Assembly: GCF_002803845.1 (NCBI RefSeq)
Contig: NZ_CP024986.1
Span: 62,001 to 126,000 of the forward strand
Direction of reading: 5' to 3'
Source: Streptomyces lavendulae subsp. lavendulae
GTDB taxonomy: Bacteria; Actinomycetota; Actinomycetes; Streptomycetales; Streptomycetaceae
Length of the DNA stretch: 64,000 nucleotides
The notes beneath the pieces are model-generated. The model did no database searches and was not told where the DNA came from. It saw only the letters and a program-made list of their open reading frames with translations. Shown piece after piece: positions 60,963-64,000 of this stretch (positions are counted from its first letter, which is position 1; every line of letters begins with the position of its first letter). The translations under genes were made by a program, and so were the position numbers.

Positions 60963-61843
60963 GGTGCCGGATCGCTCTCTCGGTCGGCGGACGGGGCGGG
61001 GGCGGCGGGGGCCAGGAGGGCGTTCGCCTCGGCGTACGGGAGGGCGTCCAGGCCGAAGTCGAAGGTGCCGGTCCCGGTGATCTCACGGGCGGCGCGGACG
61101 AGGGCGCCGAGGGCGGCGCGGGACAGGGCCGAGCCGGTGCTGACGCGGCGCACGCCGAGCTCCCCGAGGTCGGCGACGGACAGCTTGAGGGCGCCGGTCA
61201 TCAGGACGTTGACGGGCCGGTCCACGGCGGAGCAGACGGCGCGAATGGACTCGGCGTCCGGCAGGCCCGGGGCGTAGAGCACGTCGGCGCCGGCGGCCTC
61301 GTACGCCTGGAGGCGGCGGATGGTGTCGTCGAGGTCCGGCAGGCCCTGGAAGAAGTTCTCGGCGCGGGCGGTGACGGTGAAGGGGAAGTCGAGTCCCTTC
61401 GCGGCCTCGACGGCGGCGGCGACCCGTTCCACCGCCTCGCCGAGCGGGCGCACGGGGTCCCCGTCGCGGCCCGTGGAGTCCTCGACGGAGCCGCCGACCA
61501 GCCCGGCGGCGGCGGCCAGCCGGATGGTCTCGGCGACGTCCTCGGGGCGTTCCCCGAAGCCGCTCTCCAGATCGGCGGTGACGGGCAGGCCGGTGGCCTC
61601 CACGATCGCGGTGGCGTTGTCCAGGATCTCGGCGCGGCTGAGCTGGTTGGTGCCGTCGGGGCGGCCGAGGCTGTGGGCGAGTCCCGCGCCGGTGGTGGCG
61701 AGGGCGGCGAAGCCGAAGGAGGCCAGGATGCGTGCGGTGCCGGCGTCCCAGGGGTTGGGGACCACGAAGGGGCGGGGACCGGTGTGCAGGTCCCGGAAGG
61801 CGACGGCGCGCCGGAGTCGGGCGGCGTCGGTGGTGCTGGTCAT
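60959..61843 (-). CDS. Isocitrate lyase / PEP mutase family enzyme
   Basis: A 294-residue (beta/alpha)8 protein. FVVPNPWDAGTARILASFGF at the start, VTADLESGFGERPEDVAETI in the metal site and GGSVEDSTGRDG are typical of the PEP phosphonomutase/oxaloacetate-hydrolase/methylisocitrate-lyase superfamily. The mutase-specific EDKxxPKxNS loop is not present, so C-C lysis or hydrolysis of a 2-oxo or 2-hydroxy acid is more likely than phosphonate formation. Its place in the operon might mean supply of glyoxylate (hence glycine); that is speculative. Confidence 0.83.
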   Translation of the reverse strand: MTSTTDAARLRRAVAFRDLHTGPRPFVVPNPWDAGTARILASFGFAALATTGAGLAHSLGRPDGTNQLSRAEILDNATAIVEATGLPVTADLESGFGERPEDVAETIRLAAAAGLVGGSVEDSTGRDGDPVRPLGEAVERVAAAVEAAKGLDFPFTVTARAENFFQGLPDLDDTIRRLQAYEAAGADVLYAPGLPDAESIRAVCSAVDRPVNVLMTGALKLSVADLGELGVRRVSTGSALSRAALGALVRAAREITGTGTFDFGLDALPYAEANALLAPAAPAPSADRESDPAP

Positions 61844-61881
61844 GGGTTCCTCACAAGTGCTGGGGTACGTCGGCCGGTTGG

Positions 61882-62673
61882 TCAGATCAGCTCAACGTAC
61901 TCATCTCCGCTGCGGGTCGCCGCCGAGGCCGCGCGGGCCAGCGGGCGCAGGACGGCGGTGACGGCGTCCGGACGGTCCTCGAAGTAGAAGTGGCCGCCCG
62001 GCGTCCAGCGGAGCTCCGGCTCCGCGGCGCACTCGTGGGCCCAGGGGCCGAGCGCGGCCGGGCTGACGTGCGGATCGTCGGTGCCGTTGAGGAGGGTGAG
62101 CGGGACCGTGAGGGGGGTGTCCGGCGCGTAGCGGTAGCCGGCGACCATCCGGAAGTCGGCCTTCAGGTGCGGCAGGAGCAGTTCCTGTACGGCCTCGTCC
62201 TCGATCACCTCGGGGGGCAGTCCGCCGAAGAACCGGACGGCCTCGGTGAAGGCGCGGCCCTCCAGTGCGGCGGCCTCGACCACGCGGGGGGTCGGCAGCA
62301 GCGAGGGGGCGGAGCAGCCGGAGGCGACGAGGCCGGCGAAGCCGCGGATGCCGTCGAGGCGGCGGGCGACCTCGAAGGCGAGGGCGGCGCCGAAGCTGTG
62401 GCCGAAGAGGAGGAAGGGACGGTCGGCGGCGAGGGTGATGGCGGTGGCGGCGCCGTCGGCGAGCTCGGCGAGGGAGGCGGGGGCCGGTTCGCGGAAGCGG
62501 TGGCCGCGGCCGGGCGGGCAGACGGCGAGGATCCGCGCGTCGGGCTCCATGGCGGGCTGCCAGTCGAGGAAGGTCCGGGGGTTCCCGCCGGCGTGCGGGA
62601 AGCAGTAGACGCGGGCGGCGGGGTCAGGGCCGGCCGTGGTCTCGGACGTCAGGAACCAGGGGGAGGCAACCAC
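61882..62673 (-). CDS. Type II thioesterase
   Basis: A 263-residue TEII. The nucleophile motif is LLFGHSFGAALAFEVAR and the histidine is in TPGGHFYFEDRPD. VYCFPHAGGNPRTFLDWQPA is the oxyanion side. The start is a GTG at 62673 with AAGGAA some 13 nt upstream, which is not ideal. It is first in the long minus-strand series and would clear carrier proteins of the NRPS/ACP system. It differs in sequence from the TEII at 965-1735. Confidence 0.9.
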   Translation of the reverse strand: MVASPWFLTSETTAGPDPAARVYCFPHAGGNPRTFLDWQPAMEPDARILAVCPPGRGHRFREPAPASLAELADGAATAITLAADRPFLLFGHSFGAALAFEVARRLDGIRGFAGLVASGCSAPSLLPTPRVVEAAALEGRAFTEAVRFFGGLPPEVIEDEAVQELLLPHLKADFRMVAGYRYAPDTPLTVPLTLLNGTDDPHVSPAALGPWAHECAAEPELRWTPGGHFYFEDRPDAVTAVLRPLARAASAATRSGDEYVELI

Positions 62674-62748
62674 GAGGATCAGCCATTCCTTTGCCGGTCG
62701 GTCGGAGGCGGGAGGGGAAGCAGTGCAGTACGGGGCCGTGGTGGTGGA

Positions 62749-63045
62749 TCAGTTCCAGCCAACGTCGTTGGTGGAGCTGGGCTGGGGGGTGGGGGTGGTG
62801 CCGGGCTGCGGGTTGTTCCAGCCGACGTCCCCGGCGTCACCGGCGACGACGTGCGGGTTCGCGTTGTTCCAGCCGACGTCGCCGAGGCGCAGGTGGCTGA
62901 CGGAGTCGGCCGTGGAGGCACCGTGGGCGAGGCCGGTGACCGCCGTGCCGACGCCGAGGGCGATGCCCGCGGCGGCGAGGACCGCACGGCCGCGGATTCC
63001 CGAAACGCGGCCGGCCCGACGAGTCACCATGTGGTTCTTCCCCAT
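62749..63045 (-). CDS. Small secreted protein with three DVGWN repeats
   Basis: A 98-residue protein with a twin-Arg-containing basic N-terminus (KNHMVTRRAGRVSGIRGR), a hydrophobic helix (AVLAAAGIALGVGTAVTG) and an AHGA-type cleavage site. The mature part is about 55 residues and holds DVGWN at 56-60, 73-77 and 94-98, the last at the extreme C-terminus, separated by Pro/Thr/Asn-rich linkers. ATG at 63045 (AGGGGA upstream); an ATG at 63030 with GGGAAG is equally good. It may be a cell-surface or peptide-like product; I recognise no family. Confidence 0.65.
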   Translation of the reverse strand: MGKNHMVTRRAGRVSGIRGRAVLAAAGIALGVGTAVTGLAHGASTADSVSHLRLGDVGWNNANPHVVAGDAGDVGWNNPQPGTTPTPQPSSTNDVGWN

Positions 63046-63074
63046 TTTGCCCAGTCCCCTCAAGTCGTTTCGCC

Positions 63075-63098
63075 TTTGGCGATTCCAGGAACGCCAAA
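63075..63098. promoter_or_regulatory. Inverted repeat between the DVGWN and LuxR-type genes
   Basis: TTTGGCG (63075-63081) and CGCCAAA (63092-63098) flank 10 bp in the 242-bp divergent gap 63046-63287. It could be an operator for the LuxR-type regulator or part of the leader of the small protein. I see no SARP-like repeats in this gap. Confidence 0.4.
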
Positions 63099-63287
63099 CC
63101 GAGGCGGGTTTCCGGCGGTGCTGATCTCCGGGGCGCCTTCTCGGTGTTCGTTCCTGCGGTGAGACCAAATCTCCCCTGCCGGGTCACGACGAGGTAGACC
63201 TACGATGGCTCCGGTTTACGCATTGCGGGAACCCACGGGGTCTCAACCGCTACAAACAGCTGCATACCGGACAGACAGGGGTGGCAC

Positions 63288-64000
63288 GTGGACGTAGTTA
63301 AATACGTCAAAACCGCACAAAGCGGCGCACCTGAAGCGCTGTGCGCGGCTGCGGCGGGGGAACCGCAGGCGTTCTTGCGGGAACTCGCAACGCACCTGGG
63401 CCTGCTGGCGCAGGAAGCCGCACAGCAGGCGGCCCGGCCCACCCCGGCGCCCGCGGTGGAGGCCCGTCCGGACGAGGAGGTCGTGGGCCCGGGAGTCCGC
63501 TACCTGCACGGCCTGGGCAGCATTTCGGCGGCGATCAACGAGGCACTGGGCGCGGTCCGCCGGGACATCCTCACGGCGCAGCCCGACGGGGCGCGGCCGA
63601 GCGCGGTGCTGAAGGACGCTCTGGAATCCGTGCGTCGGCACATCTCGGCGGGGATCGCCATGCGGACCCTGTATCAGCACACCACGAGATTCGACGAGGC
63701 GACCAAGGAATATGTCCGCGCCGTAACGGAATACGGCGCCCAGGTTCGCACCCTGGAAGAATTCTTTGACCGTTTGATCATTGTGGACGATGTCGCCTTC
63801 ATTTCTGCGAACGAGGACCGTACCACGGCGATCTCCATTACCGAACCGACTATCGTACGATTTCTTCGCGACACGTTCGACAAGGCCTGGGACCGGGCGA
63901 AGCCCTTTCCCTTCGTCCCGCTGCACGCGGCGAAGGCGGCCGACGAGGTCGTCCCGGCGATCCGGGAGTCCATCAGCCGGCTTCTGGTGGAGGGCTACTC
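63288..64000 (+). CDS. LuxR-type regulator with TrmB-like sensor region, 3' truncated
   Basis: The frame is open from the GTG at 63288 to the window end (237 codons). RRHISAGIAMRTLYQHTTRF then TKEYVRAVTEYGAQVRTLEE and DRLIIVDDVAFISANEDRTT match the sensor part of Streptomyces LuxR-family regulators that carry a TrmB-like middle domain. The last visible residues, ESISRLLVEGY, are the normal beginning of a LuxR helix-turn-helix, whose remainder lies outside the window. Upstream is a weak purine-rich GGGGTGG. It is divergent from the DVGWN gene and the long biosynthetic series, and may control them. Confidence 0.78.
   Translation, partial: MDVVKYVKTAQSGAPEALCAAAAGEPQAFLRELATHLGLLAQEAAQQAARPTPAPAVEARPDEEVVGPGVRYLHGLGSISAAINEALGAVRRDILTAQPDGARPSAVLKDALESVRRHISAGIAMRTLYQHTTRFDEATKEYVRAVTEYGAQVRTLEEFFDRLIIVDDVAFISANEDRTTAISITEPTIVRFLRDTFDKAWDRAKPFPFVPLHAAKAADEVVPAIRESISRLLVEGY

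Noticed and set aside
60959..61843. Phosphonate biosynthesis (PEP mutase)
   Set aside because: The mutase-specific EDKxxPKxNS loop is not seen, and no phosphonopyruvate decarboxylase is in the window.
63046..63287. SARP boxes in front of the LuxR-type/DVGWN genes
   Set aside because: No two (G/A)TCAG or CTGA(C/T) elements at 11-bp spacing are present; only an unrelated TTTGGCG inverted repeat.

Overview
The window is chromosomal DNA from a high-GC actinomycete, almost certainly a Streptomyces. Codon third positions are nearly all G or C, GTG and TTG starts are used, genes are packed in ATGA/GTGA-coupled operons, and the sulfate-assimilation locus (cysH-cysC-cysD-cysN-ssuABC with a nearby sulfite reductase) has the gene order I know from other Streptomyces. 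Around and beside that locus lies a large natural-product gene cluster whose recurring theme is nitrogen-nitrogen bond formation.

Layout. 1-2.2 kb: end of an acyl-AMP/CoA ligase, a type II thioesterase and an NTF2-like protein. 2.3-5.6 kb: a TetR repressor, a divergent MFS exporter and a SARP-type (DNA-binding plus BTAD) activator; both the exporter and the activator promoter carry the same TetR-like operator. 5.6-17.7 kb: sulfur supply, namely a sirohydrochlorin chelatase, a sulfonate ABC transporter, CysNDCH, a secreted selenium-binding/methanethiol-oxidase-like protein, a membrane protein and sulfite reductase. 17.8-24.4 kb: DUF4865 and metalloprotease-like genes, a PLP decarboxylase, small NTF2 and cupin proteins, a class II tRNA-like gene with an abnormal anticodon loop, and a heme-oxygenase-like diiron protein. 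24.5-30.2 kb: a block that looks unrelated (HD hydrolase, XRE regulator, small proteins, TetR, CocE hydrolase).

30.2-37.7 kb holds a set matching the valanimycin-type azoxy pathway: an aminoacyl-tRNA-dependent transferase (VlmA-like), an acyl-CoA-dehydrogenase-like N-hydroxylase (VlmH-like), a four-helix membrane protein (VlmO-like), a flavin reductase (VlmR-like), a ferritin-like diiron oxygenase (VlmB-like), an amino-acid permease and a second seryl-tRNA synthetase (VlmL-like). 37.7-62.7 kb is one long minus-strand set of coupled genes. It holds the three-gene hydrazinoacetate machinery (lysine N6-hydroxylase, cupin-MetRS-like hydrazine synthetase, FAD oxidase), an AMP ligase, a free carrier protein, a docking-Cy-A-PCP NRPS, a phosphopantetheinyl transferase, an ATP-grasp ligase, two saccharopine-dehydrogenase-like enzymes, a P450, an acyl-CoA dehydrogenase, a large diiron-type protein, a KAS III, a PEP-mutase/isocitrate-lyase-family enzyme and a thioesterase. 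The window ends with a small secreted protein carrying three DVGWN repeats and a truncated LuxR-type regulator.

How it may work together (inference). The plus-strand set would decarboxylate an amino acid, hydroxylate the amine, seryl-load it from seryl-tRNA and oxidise the rearranged product to an azoxy group. The tRNA-like gene is a candidate dedicated seryl donor. The minus-strand set would make hydrazinoacetic acid from lysine and glycine, load it on a carrier protein and join it to a serine/cysteine-type residue. The saccharopine-type pair could turn the 2-aminoadipate-semialdehyde by-product back into lysine. Direct repeats of (G/A)TCAG at exact 11-bp spacing, placed 8-9 bp upstream of -10-like hexamers, occur before several of these units and are what a SARP would bind. 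No database search was possible, so family names rest on recognised motifs and on gene order.
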